NCBI GenBank assembly: GCA_017304845.1
Contig: JAFKLL010000016.1
Coordinates: forward strand, 24,599-88,598
Length of the DNA stretch: 64,000 nt
Reading direction: 5' to 3'
Source of the DNA: Solirubrobacterales bacterium
GTDB lineage: Bacteria; Actinomycetota; Thermoleophilia; Solirubrobacterales; 70-9
Shown here: in pieces, positions 30,292-39,049 of the stretch
Layout: each line of letters begins with the position of its first letter
Numbering within the stretch: position 1 is the stretch's first letter
Notes under the pieces: generated by a model
The model's database searches: none
Seen by the model: only the letters and a program-made list of their open reading frames with translations
Told to the model about the DNA's origin: nothing
Translations under genes and position numbers: made by a program

Positions 30292-31230
30292 TCAGCCGGG
30301 AAAGGCGGCCCGGCGGGCGCCCTTGATCTCGACGATCTCGCCGCCCCAGCCGGCCGCGTAGAGGTTGGCCGAGCGGAAGCCGCGACGGCCGCCGCCGAAG
30401 GTGACCGAGGAGGGCTGGGTGATCCCGGTGGCGACCGCGCAGGCCTGGCCGTCGCCGCCGATCTTCCAGATCTCGCCGATGCCCCAGGCCGCCGCGTACA
30501 GGTTGCCCTTCTCGTCCCGGGTCAGGCCGTCGAGCAGGACGTTGGCGCCGCCCTGGTCCGCGGTCGAGTAGTAGGTGGTCACATTGTCGGGATGGGCGAT
30601 CTCGATCCTGGCGATCGCCGACGGGGTGACCGTCATCTGGTTGGCGTAGAGGTACCGGCCGTCCGGGGACACGGCCAGCCCGTTCGCGCCGGGCAGGGTA
30701 GCCCAGCCGTTGATGGTCTCGCCCTGGGGCGTGATCCGGTCGAGCTTCTGACCGACCGAGTTCGAGGCGAAGATCGACCCGCCCTTGCCGCGGGCGATCC
30801 CGTTCGCCATGCCGAGCTTGCTCGACACCGTGAACCGCCTGCCGTTGACCGGGTTGAGGCTGTAGAGGCCGGCCATCGGGTTCAGGTCGCCGGCGCTGCC
30901 GTTGGTGAAGGTGTTGCCGTAGCCCCAGAGCAGGCGCCGGCCCGCCCAGGCGAGGCCGCCGGGGCCGGGCTCGGCCCGTGAGATGTCATAGGTGGCGGCG
31001 CCGGGCTTCGGGTACTTGCGCAGGAAGGCGTCGCCGGTGCCCTGGTCGGTCCCCGACACGTAGAGGCGGCCTCCGCTGCCCGCGGTGACCGATTCGAGGA
31101 CCCCCTGGCCGGTGTAGATCACCCGTTGGCTGACCGGCCCGGAGCATTCGGGGACCGCGGCCGTGGCGGGCGTCGCCGCCAGACCGAGACCCAGGAGCAG
31201 AAGACAGAGTTGGACGAGAGGCTTGCGCAT
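30292..31230 (-). CDS. secreted SMP-30/NHL-like beta-propeller protein
   Basis: 312 residues. A signal peptide (MRKPLVQLCLLLLGLGLAATPATA) is followed by blade-like repeats such as GGRLYVSGTDQGTG, LAVSPDGRYLYANQM and DEKGNLYAAAWGIGEIW, typical of six-bladed SMP-30/gluconolactonase or NHL propellers. Catalytic metal ligands of true gluconolactonases are not clearly identifiable, so it may be a binding protein. TAGGGT lies 7 nt before the ATG, an identical arrangement to the neighbouring pentapeptide gene. It is divergent from purC, 60 bp apart. Confidence 0.82.
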   Translation of the reverse strand: MRKPLVQLCLLLLGLGLAATPATAAVPECSGPVSQRVIYTGQGVLESVTAGSGGRLYVSGTDQGTGDAFLRKYPKPGAATYDISRAEPGPGGLAWAGRRLLWGYGNTFTNGSAGDLNPMAGLYSLNPVNGRRFTVSSKLGMANGIARGKGGSIFASNSVGQKLDRITPQGETINGWATLPGANGLAVSPDGRYLYANQMTVTPSAIARIEIAHPDNVTTYYSTADQGGANVLLDGLTRDEKGNLYAAAWGIGEIWKIGGDGQACAVATGITQPSSVTFGGGRRGFRSANLYAAGWGGEIVEIKGARRAAFPG

Positions 31231-31237
31231 GGCAGAG

Positions 31238-31243
31238 ACCCTA
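31238..31243 (-). promoter_or_regulatory. candidate -10 (TAGGGT) of a leaderless promoter
   Basis: TAGGGT on the minus strand ends 7 nt before the ATG of the secreted propeller gene. Confidence 0.5.
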
Positions 31244-31276
31244 ACCGCGATTCCCTGCTCCGATGCGGATGCCTTG

Positions 31277-31282
31277 TAGAGT
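31277..31282 (+). promoter_or_regulatory. candidate -10 (TAGAGT) of the purC operon
   Basis: TAGAGT ends 8 nt before the purC ATG with no ribosome binding site between, so the purCSQL message would be leaderless at its first gene. Confidence 0.55.
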
Positions 31283-31290
31283 CGGACGCA

Positions 31291-32142
31291 ATGAGCCTCT
31301 CGATTGAAGATTTGAAACTCGTCAACTCCGGCAAGGTGCGTGAGATCTACGAGATCGAGGACGATCTGCTGCTGGTCGCCTCCGACCGGATCTCGATCTA
31401 CGACGTGATCATGCCGACGGCGATCCCCGACAAGGGCAAGGTCCTGACCCAGATGTCGAACTTCTGGTTCGAGAACACGACGGACATCGTGCCGAACCAC
31501 TTCATCTCGAATGACGTGCCGGAGGAGGTCGCCGGCCGCGGCGTCCGGGTCCGCAAGCTCGAGATGTACCCGGTCGAGTGCGTGGTCCGCGGCTACCTCT
31601 CCGGCTCCGGCTGGAAGGAGTACCAGGAGAGCGGCTCGGTCTGCGGCGTCGGCCTGCCCGAGGGCCTGAAGGAGTCGGACAAGCTGCCCCGCCCGATCTT
31701 CACCCCGGCGACCAAGGCCGAGATGGGCGACCACGACGAGAACGTCGACTTCGACCGCGCGGCCGAGATCGTCGGCGACCGGCACCTGATGGAGGAGCTG
31801 CGCCGGATCTCGATCGAGCTCTACGAGTACGGGGCCGCCCACGCCGCCGAGAAGGGCATCATCCTGGCCGACACCAAGTTCGAGTTCGGCAGCTACGCCG
31901 GGGCCGAGATCGTGCTCGGCGACGAGGTCCTCACCCCGGACTCCTCCCGCTACTGGCCGGCCGACCAGTACGAGCCCGGCAAGACCCAGCCCTCCTTCGA
32001 CAAGCAGTACGTCCGCGACTGGGCCAACGCCGCCGGCTGGGACCACAACCCGCCCGCGCCGGAGCTGCCCGAGGACGTGGTCGCCCAGACCCAGGCCAAG
32101 TACCGCGAGGCCTACGAGCGCATCACCGGGAGGGAACTTTGA
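31291..32142 (+). CDS. purC: SAICAR synthetase
   Basis: 283 residues. It ligates aspartate to CAIR with ATP. The N-terminal KVREIYE loop, DRISIYDVIMPTAIPDKGKVL, and the catalytic VRGYLSGSGWKEY and ILADTKFEFG stretches are diagnostic; the length matches the longer actinobacterial and eukaryotic-like form. The ATG lacks a Shine-Dalgarno site, but a TAGAGT -10 candidate lies 8 nt upstream. It heads purC-purS-purQ-purL, and its stop overlaps the TTG start of purS. Confidence 0.97.
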   Translation: MSLSIEDLKLVNSGKVREIYEIEDDLLLVASDRISIYDVIMPTAIPDKGKVLTQMSNFWFENTTDIVPNHFISNDVPEEVAGRGVRVRKLEMYPVECVVRGYLSGSGWKEYQESGSVCGVGLPEGLKESDKLPRPIFTPATKAEMGDHDENVDFDRAAEIVGDRHLMEELRRISIELYEYGAAHAAEKGIILADTKFEFGSYAGAEIVLGDEVLTPDSSRYWPADQYEPGKTQPSFDKQYVRDWANAAGWDHNPPAPELPEDVVAQTQAKYREAYERITGREL

Positions 32143-32366
32143 TCCAGGCAAGGATCCTGATCCGCCCCAAGGAGGGCATCCTCGACGCCCAGGGCAAGGC
32201 GGTCGAAGCCGCCCTGCCGGCCCTCGGGTTCGAGGGCGTCGGCCACGTGCGGGTCGGCCGGATCGTCGAGCTGGAAGCTGAGAGCATCGATCGGCTGGAG
32301 GAGCTCTGCGAGAAGCTCCTCGCCAACCCGCTGATCGAGGACTACGAGATCGAGACCATCGGCTGA
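32139..32366 (+). CDS. purS: phosphoribosylformylglycinamidine synthase subunit PurS
   Basis: 75 residues. The small structural subunit that bridges PurL and PurQ in the FGAM synthase complex. Family features: RILIRPKEGILDAQGKAVEAAL, the GVGHVRVGRIVEL strand and the C-terminal LLANPLIEDYEIE. It begins at TTG, overlapping the purC stop (TTGA), with GGGAGG at 32129-32134; no other start fits. Its stop shares one base with the purQ start. Presence of PurS shows this is the three-subunit form. Confidence 0.93.
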   Translation: MIQARILIRPKEGILDAQGKAVEAALPALGFEGVGHVRVGRIVELEAESIDRLEELCEKLLANPLIEDYEIETIG

Positions 32367-33049
32367 TGAAGTGGGGCGTGCTGCAGTTCCCCGGTTCCTG
32401 CGACGAACGGGACGCGCTGAACGCCTGCCAGCTGGCCGGCGGCGGTGGTCCCGGCCAGGCCCGTCTGGTCTGGCATGAGGAGACCGACCTCTCCGGGTTG
32501 GACGGCATCGTCGTCCCCGGCGGGTTCTCCTACGGCGACTACCTGCGGGCCGGCGCGATCGCCCGTTTCTCCCCGGCGATGACCGCCGTGGCCGAGTTCG
32601 CCGCGAACGGCGGCCCGGTCCTGGGGATCTGCAACGGCTTCCAGGTGCTCTGCGAGAGCGGCCTGCTGCCCGGCGCGCTCCTGACCAACGAGCGGACCCG
32701 TTTCATCTGCCGCCAGGGCGACCTGATCGTCGGCGAATCCGACTCACCCTTCCTCGCCGGCCTCGAGGCCGGCTCCACCATCTCCATCCCCTTCAAGCAC
32801 CAGTCCGGCCGCTTCTTCGCGCCGCCGGAGCTGCTGGAGCAGATCGAATCCCGAGGCCAGGTCGCGTTCCGCTACGCCCCCGGCCAGAACCCGAACGGAT
32901 CCTTGAACGACATCGCCGGAGTCACCAACGAGGCCGGCAACGTGCTCGGTCTGATGCCCCATCCCGAACACGCGGTCGAAGCCTTCAGCGGCTCGACCGA
33001 CGGTCTCGCCATCTTCCAGGGCCCCGCCCTCGCCGGAGCGGCCTCGTGA
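32366..33049 (+). CDS. purQ: phosphoribosylformylglycinamidine synthase glutaminase subunit PurQ
   Basis: 227 residues. A class I glutamine amidotransferase that supplies ammonia to PurL. The nucleophile is the Cys in LGICNGFQ, the oxyanion glycines are in VPGGFSYGDYLRAGA, and the His-Glu pair is in MPHPEHAV. The ATG overlaps the purS stop (TGATG), and its own stop overlaps the purL GTG (GTGA). Four pur genes are therefore joined by start-stop overlaps, giving coupled stoichiometric synthesis. Confidence 0.97.
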   Translation: MKWGVLQFPGSCDERDALNACQLAGGGGPGQARLVWHEETDLSGLDGIVVPGGFSYGDYLRAGAIARFSPAMTAVAEFAANGGPVLGICNGFQVLCESGLLPGALLTNERTRFICRQGDLIVGESDSPFLAGLEAGSTISIPFKHQSGRFFAPPELLEQIESRGQVAFRYAPGQNPNGSLNDIAGVTNEAGNVLGLMPHPEHAVEAFSGSTDGLAIFQGPALAGAAS

Positions 33050-35163
33050 GCGAGCAGAGCCCCCACCGCGAGAATTCTGATGTCCAGAGCCCCCACCGCG
33101 AGCTCGGCCTGACCGATCACGAGTTCGAACTGATCTGCGAGAAGATGGGCCGCGAGCCGAACGGGGTCGAGCTGGCCATGTTCTCGCTGCTCTGGTCCGA
33201 GCACTGCGCCTACAAGCACTCGCGCAAGCTGCTCAAGAACCTGCCGACCGAAGGTCCTCGCGTGGTCATGGGGCCGGGCGAGAACGCCGGCGCCGTGGAC
33301 ATCGGCAACGGCTACTCGGTCGCCTTCAAGGTCGAGTCGCACAACCACCCCTCCGCGGTCGAGCCCTTCCAGGGCGCCGCGACCGGGGTCGGCGGCATCC
33401 TCCGCGACGTCATCGCGCTCGGCGCCCGCCCGATCGCGCTGCTCGACTCGCTGCGCTTCGGCGAGCCCGACACCGAGCGCACCCACTACCTGGTCGACGG
33501 CGTGGTCCGCGGGATCGGCCACTACGGCAACTCGATGGGCATCCCCACGGTCGGGGGCGAGATCTACTTCGAGCCGCCGTACGAGCAGAACCCGCTTGTC
33601 AACGCGATGTGCGTGGGCCTGGCCCGCACCGACGAGATGGTCCGCGCGGCCGCCGCCGGGGCCGGCAACAAGGTCGTGCTGTTCGGTTCTCTGACCGGCC
33701 GCGACGGGATCGGCGGGGCCTCCGTCCTCGCCTCGGCCGAGCTCGACGAGGGCGACGACGCCAAGCGCCCGACCGTCCAGATCGGCGACCCCTTCGAGGA
33801 GTCGAAGCTGCTCGAGTGCTGCCAGGAGCTGCTGGCCGAGGACCTGCTGGTCTCGCTGCAGGATCTGGGCGCCGCCGGGCTGACCTCCTCCGCCGGCGAG
33901 ATGGCCTCGGCCGGAGGCACCGGCATCGACATCGACGTCGGCCTCGTGCCGCTGCGCGAAGCCGACATGGAGCCCTTCGAGATCATGGTCTCCGAGTCCC
34001 AGGAGCGGATGCTGGCCGTGGTCGAGCCGTCCAAGGTCGACGCCGTCCTCGCCCTCTGCACCAAGTGGCAGACCGCCTCCGCCGTGATCGGCGAGGTCAC
34101 CGACTCCGGGACCTTCCGGATCCTGAAGAACGGGGAGACGGTCGGTGAGATCGAGGTCGAGGACCTGGTCGACGGCTGCCCGCTCTACGACCTCGAGCCC
34201 GAGGAACCGGCCGAGTGGACCTACCCGAACCGGGAGACCATCGCCGCCGACGCCGCGGTCCTGAACATCCCCGAGTCCGACCGGGCGATCGCCGTCGCGA
34301 TCGACGGCAACGGACGCCGGGTCGCCTGTGATCCCTTCCAGGGCACGGTCGAAGCGACCCTCGAATGCGCCGCCAACCTGGCGACCGTCGGGGCGGAGCC
34401 GCTCGGCGTGACCAACTGCCTCAACTTCGGCAACCCCGAGAAGCCGGGCGTCGCCTGGCAGCTCGGTCGCGCGGTCGAAGGCCTGGCGGCGGCCTGCCGC
34501 GCCCTCGAGGCGCCGGTCGTCGGCGGAAACGTGTCGCTCTACAACGAGACCCCCCAGGGCCCGATCTACCCGACCCCGGTGGTCGGCATGGTCGGCGAGC
34601 TGCCCGACCCGACCCGGGTCGCCGGCAGGCCCTGGCAGGACGGCGACGCGATCGCCCTGATCGGCCCGTTCGACCCGTCGCTGGCCGGCTCCGAGCTGGA
34701 GAAGCAGCGCGGACAGCTCTCGAAGGGCCTGCCCGCCCATGAGATCGCGCCGATCAAGGACGCGATCTCACTGGTCCGGGACGCGGTCCGCACCGGCGCC
34801 GTCCGCACCGCCACCGACGTCTCCGACGGCGGGGTCGTCACGGCCCTGGCCGAGCTGGCGATCTCTTCCGGCATCGGCTGCGAGGCCGGCCTCGACCCGG
34901 TCATCGCCCGCCGCGAATGCGACCCCGAGGACGCCCTCTTCGGCGAGGGCCCCGGCGGCTTCATCCTGGCCGGCGACAAGGCCGAGCTGGAGAAGCTGGG
35001 CGGCCAGGGGGTCGACTTCGAGCTGATCGGACAGGTCACCGGCAACGAGGTGATCGCGGCCGCCGGCGAAAGCCGGGTCGAGATCCTGGTCGACGAGGCC
35101 CGAGCCGCCTTCGAGTCCCTCGAGGAACGCATCGAGTCCGACCAGGCTGGCCTCACGCATTAG
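33046..35163 (+). CDS. purL: phosphoribosylformylglycinamidine synthase subunit PurL
   Basis: 705 residues, the small PurL type. The ATP-dependent synthase subunit that makes FGAM. Motifs include SEHCAYKHSRKLLK, the ATP-site GPGENAGAVD, FKVESHNHPSAVEPFQGAATGVGG, PTVGGEIYF, and the second half NCLNFGNPEKP. The GTG start overlaps purQ. The first 25 residues hold a short duplication: QSPHRE occurs twice, encoded by two identical 18-bp copies. The nhaA-like gene begins 17 bp after the stop and may be part of the same transcript. Confidence 0.97.
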   Translation: MSEQSPHRENSDVQSPHRELGLTDHEFELICEKMGREPNGVELAMFSLLWSEHCAYKHSRKLLKNLPTEGPRVVMGPGENAGAVDIGNGYSVAFKVESHNHPSAVEPFQGAATGVGGILRDVIALGARPIALLDSLRFGEPDTERTHYLVDGVVRGIGHYGNSMGIPTVGGEIYFEPPYEQNPLVNAMCVGLARTDEMVRAAAAGAGNKVVLFGSLTGRDGIGGASVLASAELDEGDDAKRPTVQIGDPFEESKLLECCQELLAEDLLVSLQDLGAAGLTSSAGEMASAGGTGIDIDVGLVPLREADMEPFEIMVSESQERMLAVVEPSKVDAVLALCTKWQTASAVIGEVTDSGTFRILKNGETVGEIEVEDLVDGCPLYDLEPEEPAEWTYPNRETIAADAAVLNIPESDRAIAVAIDGNGRRVACDPFQGTVEATLECAANLATVGAEPLGVTNCLNFGNPEKPGVAWQLGRAVEGLAAACRALEAPVVGGNVSLYNETPQGPIYPTPVVGMVGELPDPTRVAGRPWQDGDAIALIGPFDPSLAGSELEKQRGQLSKGLPAHEIAPIKDAISLVRDAVRTGAVRTATDVSDGGVVTALAELAISSGIGCEAGLDPVIARRECDPEDALFGEGPGGFILAGDKAELEKLGGQGVDFELIGQVTGNEVIAAAGESRVEILVDEARAAFESLEERIESDQAGLTH

Positions 35164-35180
35164 ATAGGTTCCATGGGGCC

Positions 35181-37055
35181 TTGGCCAAGCCCCATCACGA
35201 TCCGGAGACCACTGAGAGCAGGCGCGACCTCGCGGCGCAGGTCGCGAAGCCGATGCGGCAGTTCCTGGCGACCGAGTCCGGCAGCGCCGGGCTGCTGCTG
35301 TTCGCCGCCGTGGCCGCGCTGATCTGGTCGAACTCGCCCGTCGCCGACTCCTACTCCAGCTTCTGGAACACCAACGTCAGCGTCAACATCGGCGACCTCT
35401 CGATCGCCCACAACCTGCGCTACTGGATCGACGAGGCGCTGATGGCGATGTTCTTCTTCGTGATCGGCATGGAGGTCCGACGGGAGATGGCGATGGGCGA
35501 GCTGACCGACCGCAAGCGGGTCGCGGTGGCCGCGCTCGGCGGGATCGGCGGCATGATCCTGCCCGCCCTGATCTACCTCGCGATCAACTCCGGCAGCGGC
35601 CACGAGCACGGCTGGGGCATCGTGATCGCCACCGACACCGCCTTCGTCCTCGGCGCTCTCGCCCTGGTCGGCCCCAAGTTCCCGACCCAGCTCCGGGTCT
35701 TCCTGCTGACCGTCGCGATCGTCGACGACATCGTCGCGATCACCGTGATCGGCCTCTTCTACTCGGAATCGCTGGACACCACCGCGATCGCGATCTGCGT
35801 CGTCGCCCTCTTCCTGATCTGGTTCTTCCCCAGGATCGGCGTCTGGCGCTCCGGGGCGTACTTCGCCGCCGGAGCGGTCGCCGTGATCGCGGCGATGGAG
35901 TCCGGCTTCCACGCCACCCTGGCCGGGATGATCGCCGGCCTGCTGGTCGCCGCCTACCCGCCCCAGCCGAAGAAGGTCGAGAAGGCGGCCCGGCGGGTGC
36001 GCGCCTTCCGCCAGTCGCCGCTGCCGGAGGTTGCCCGCTCCGCCAACCTGAGCGTGCAGCAGGCGCTCTCGCCGAACGAGCGCTTCCAGACCGTGCTCCA
36101 CCCGTTCACCAGTTACCTGGTGGTCCCGCTCTTCGCCCTCGCCAACGCCGGCGTCGACCTGCGGGGCGGCGTGCTGACCGACGCGCTCGGCTCGACCCTG
36201 ACCTGGGGCATCGTCGCCGGCCTCGTGGTCGGCAAGTGCCTCGGCATCACCACCGGCGTGGTCGGCGCCCTCAAGACAGGGGTCGGGAAGATGCCGCCCG
36301 GGATCGGCAAGGGCCAGACGGTCGGCGGCGCCGCCCTCTCCGGGATCGGGTTCACCGTCTCGCTGCTGATCGCGCGGCTCGCCTTCGACGACCTCGAGGT
36401 CCAGGACCACGCCGTGGTCGGCATCTTCCTCGCCTCGGTGATCGCCGTGGCCCTGGCCTGGGCGATCTTCAAGCTCGCGGCCGTCTTCCGGGGCGAGGTC
36501 AGCGCCGGGCTGCCGCGCAAGCTCGACCTCCCGGTCGACACCGAACGCGACCACTACGTCGGCAACCCGGACGCCCCCTACGTGCTGGTCGAGTACGGCG
36601 ACTACGAGTGCCCGTTCTGCGGCCGCGCGACCGGAATGATCCGCGAGCTGCGGGAACGGATGGGCGACCAGCTGCTCTACGTCTACCGCCACCTCGCCCT
36701 GGTCGACGTGCACCCACACGCGGAGCTCGCCGCGGAGGCGGCCGAGGCGGCCTCGCAGCAGGGCAAGTTCTGGGAGATGCACGTCGAGCTCTACGACCAC
36801 CAGGGCGATCTCGACATCGAGGATCTGATCGGCTACGCCGCCAAGCTCGACCTCGACGTGGACAGGTTCGTCGAGGACGTCCAGGCCGGCCGGAACGCCC
36901 GGCGGGTCCAGGAGGACGCCGCCTCGGGCGACGCCAGCGGAGCCCACGGCACGCCGACCTTCTTCGTCAACGGGATCCGCCACACCGGCGCCTACGACGC
37001 GGTCAGCCTGGCCGAGGAGCTGCGCAGCGCCGAGTCGGCTCCCGCCCTGCCCTAG
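35181..37055 (+). CDS. nhaA: NhaA-type Na+/H+ antiporter fused to a DsbA-like thioredoxin domain
   Basis: 624 residues. The N-terminal part (about 20-440) is an NhaA antiporter of 12 helices: the ion-binding Asp pair in VAIVDDIVAI, a further Asp in ATDTAFVLGAL and the Lys in VVGKCLG are conserved. A C-terminal thioredoxin-fold domain follows, with C477-P-F-C480 in DYECPFCGRA and the cis-Pro loop GTPTFFVNG. Fusions of this kind are known in actinobacteria. The start is most likely TTG at 35181; ATG at 35252 is possible, but it leaves little before the first helix. It sits 17 bp after purL. The role would be sodium and pH homeostasis with redox input or exported thiol chemistry. Confidence 0.9.
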   Translation: MAKPHHDPETTESRRDLAAQVAKPMRQFLATESGSAGLLLFAAVAALIWSNSPVADSYSSFWNTNVSVNIGDLSIAHNLRYWIDEALMAMFFFVIGMEVRREMAMGELTDRKRVAVAALGGIGGMILPALIYLAINSGSGHEHGWGIVIATDTAFVLGALALVGPKFPTQLRVFLLTVAIVDDIVAITVIGLFYSESLDTTAIAICVVALFLIWFFPRIGVWRSGAYFAAGAVAVIAAMESGFHATLAGMIAGLLVAAYPPQPKKVEKAARRVRAFRQSPLPEVARSANLSVQQALSPNERFQTVLHPFTSYLVVPLFALANAGVDLRGGVLTDALGSTLTWGIVAGLVVGKCLGITTGVVGALKTGVGKMPPGIGKGQTVGGAALSGIGFTVSLLIARLAFDDLEVQDHAVVGIFLASVIAVALAWAIFKLAAVFRGEVSAGLPRKLDLPVDTERDHYVGNPDAPYVLVEYGDYECPFCGRATGMIRELRERMGDQLLYVYRHLALVDVHPHAELAAEAAEAASQQGKFWEMHVELYDHQGDLDIEDLIGYAAKLDLDVDRFVEDVQAGRNARRVQEDAASGDASGAHGTPTFFVNGIRHTGAYDAVSLAEELRSAESAPALP

Positions 37056-37126
37056 GCAAGGCCGCCACGATGTGTTAGGCCTTTCCCCACGGGGGACGTC
37101 CCCGCCCGACCGAAGGGCCAGGACCC

Positions 37127-39016
37127 ATGCTTCAAAGACTTCGTCTCTTCCTTCTCGTCCCAGCCGCGCTCGCGATCTTCACCTGCGCGGCGGCCACCGC
37201 CTCGGCCGCCCCGACCAACGACGACTTCGCCGCCCGCCACACGGTCGTCGGACCGTTGCCGATCACCATCGCCGGCAACAACATCGGCGCCACGGCCGAG
37301 GCCGGCGAGCCGGACATCTACAGCAACAGCGCGATGAAGACCGTCTGGTATTCCTGGACCGCCACCGCCGAAGCCGACCTGGTGATCGACCGATGCGACG
37401 ACGGCTTCACCGGCAACCCCAATCCCTTCGTGGACATGGCGGTCCGGACCGGCACCACCCTCGGGTCGCTCGTCCTGGTCAAGGAATCCGCCGGCCGTTG
37501 CCTGCTCCGGTTCCACGCCATGGCCGGCACCACCTACAACTTCCAGATCGACTACCGGCACGATGAAGGCAGCTTCAACCTGAAGATGAGAGCCCAGGCG
37601 CCGCCTGCCAACGACAACTTCGCCTCACCGACCGTGCTCGGCCCGAGCCTGCCGGTCACCAAGAACGGCACCACCGTCGACTCGACCTGGGAGGTCGGCG
37701 AGCCGGCCTCGCTCGGCGGCTCCAGCGAGTCCCGTTCGGTCTGGTACAGCTGGACCGCGCCGACCGCCGGCCGGGTCCGGCTCAGCCTCTGCGACAAGAC
37801 CATGGTGGACGGGCCGCTCAACGACATGACCATCGTCTACACCGGGACGACCCTCGCGACGCTCGTGCCCGTGGCGACCCTCACCTCCAGCGACTGCAAC
37901 ATCGACTTCCCGGTCACCGCCGGGACGAACTACCGGATCGCGGTAAGCGGCTACATCATCGGCGACTTCGATTTCACGCTCGGGCTGAAGGCCGCCCCGC
38001 CACCGACCAACGACGACTTCGCGAACGCGCATACGATCGGCCCGGGCCTGCCGATCCACGCGACCGGCAACAACGACTTCGCCACCGAGGAGGCCGGCGA
38101 GCCGAACCACGGGGGCTACCCCGACACGAGCAGATCGGTCTGGTTCAAGTGGACCGCCGGGGTGTCGGGACGGGTCCGGCTCAAGACCTGCGCCCGGGAC
38201 CTCAGCTTCTTCACCGGCGTCTACACCGGGACCATGCTGACCGCGTTGACCGAGGTCGGCGAGCGTTTCAGCAACTACGCACCCTGCAGCACCTTCTTCG
38301 ATGCGGTCGCCGGCACGACCTATCGGATCGCGGTCGCCGGAGCGCCGTTCACCGACACGCACGGCCCCTTCGACCTCGACCTGAAGCCGGTCTCGATCCC
38401 GCCCAACGACGCCTTCGCCTCCGCGATCGACCTCGGTTCCGCGTTGACGGTCGAGCGGAACGGCACCACGGTGGATGCCACCGTCGAGGACGACGAACCG
38501 GGCCATGCCGACGGCTACGGCGGCGGCTATGGCGGCTCGGTCTGGTACCGCTGGAAGGCGCCGAGCGACAACCCGGCCGTGCTCCAGGCCTGCTCGGCGA
38601 CCGAGCCGAACCTGATCGCCGTGTACCGGGAGGACCCGGAGGCGGAGTCGCCGCCGCCCGGCAACCTCCACAAGCTCGACAACGACGACGGCGACTGCCG
38701 GAACGGGACCAAGGGCGGCCGTCTCGCGATCGCCCCGGTCAAGGGCACCACCTACTTCATCGCCGTGGCCGCGGCGGTGGCCGACTACGAGTCGCCCTTC
38801 GCCCTGGAGATCCGGACGAGCGGGCCGAGCGGCAAGCCCGGCGGCTTCAACCTGAAGCGGGCGATCGCCAAGTGCCGCAAGCTCAAGGGCAAAAAGAAGC
38901 GGGCCCGCTGCATCAAGGCCGCCCGGAAGAAAGCCGCCCTGATCAAGTGCAAGAAGATCAAGAACGGCAAGGCACGGGCGAAGTGCGTGAAGAGCGCCAA
39001 GCGGCGCTTCCATTGA
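37127..39016 (+). CDS. secreted protein with four tandem repeat domains and a basic Cys-containing tail
   Basis: 629 residues. A signal peptide (about 1-27) precedes four copies of a domain of about 120-130 residues, each opening with P-x-N-D-x-F-A and containing GEP, then a VWYSW or VWFKW strand and a Cys; the starts lie near 28, 153, 287 and 423. The pattern resembles pre-peptidase C-terminal or other beta-sandwich binding domains. The last 60 residues are Lys/Arg-rich, with two C-x11-C units 25 residues apart. No catalytic motif is seen; adhesion or wall binding is a guess. It stands alone, with CAGGA before the ATG as a weak ribosome binding site. Confidence 0.8.
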   Translation: MLQRLRLFLLVPAALAIFTCAAATASAAPTNDDFAARHTVVGPLPITIAGNNIGATAEAGEPDIYSNSAMKTVWYSWTATAEADLVIDRCDDGFTGNPNPFVDMAVRTGTTLGSLVLVKESAGRCLLRFHAMAGTTYNFQIDYRHDEGSFNLKMRAQAPPANDNFASPTVLGPSLPVTKNGTTVDSTWEVGEPASLGGSSESRSVWYSWTAPTAGRVRLSLCDKTMVDGPLNDMTIVYTGTTLATLVPVATLTSSDCNIDFPVTAGTNYRIAVSGYIIGDFDFTLGLKAAPPPTNDDFANAHTIGPGLPIHATGNNDFATEEAGEPNHGGYPDTSRSVWFKWTAGVSGRVRLKTCARDLSFFTGVYTGTMLTALTEVGERFSNYAPCSTFFDAVAGTTYRIAVAGAPFTDTHGPFDLDLKPVSIPPNDAFASAIDLGSALTVERNGTTVDATVEDDEPGHADGYGGGYGGSVWYRWKAPSDNPAVLQACSATEPNLIAVYREDPEAESPPPGNLHKLDNDDGDCRNGTKGGRLAIAPVKGTTYFIAVAAAVADYESPFALEIRTSGPSGKPGGFNLKRAIAKCRKLKGKKKRARCIKAARKKAALIKCKKIKNGKARAKCVKSAKRRFH

Positions 39017-39049
39017 TTGCCTGATCTCGGGGCCGGGTAGGCCAATGGC

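Noticed and set aside
34917..35180. Long N-terminal extension of the NhaA fusion inside purL
   Set aside because: It is an out-of-frame reading of purL; TTG 35181 or ATG 35252 gives a normal NhaA N-terminus.
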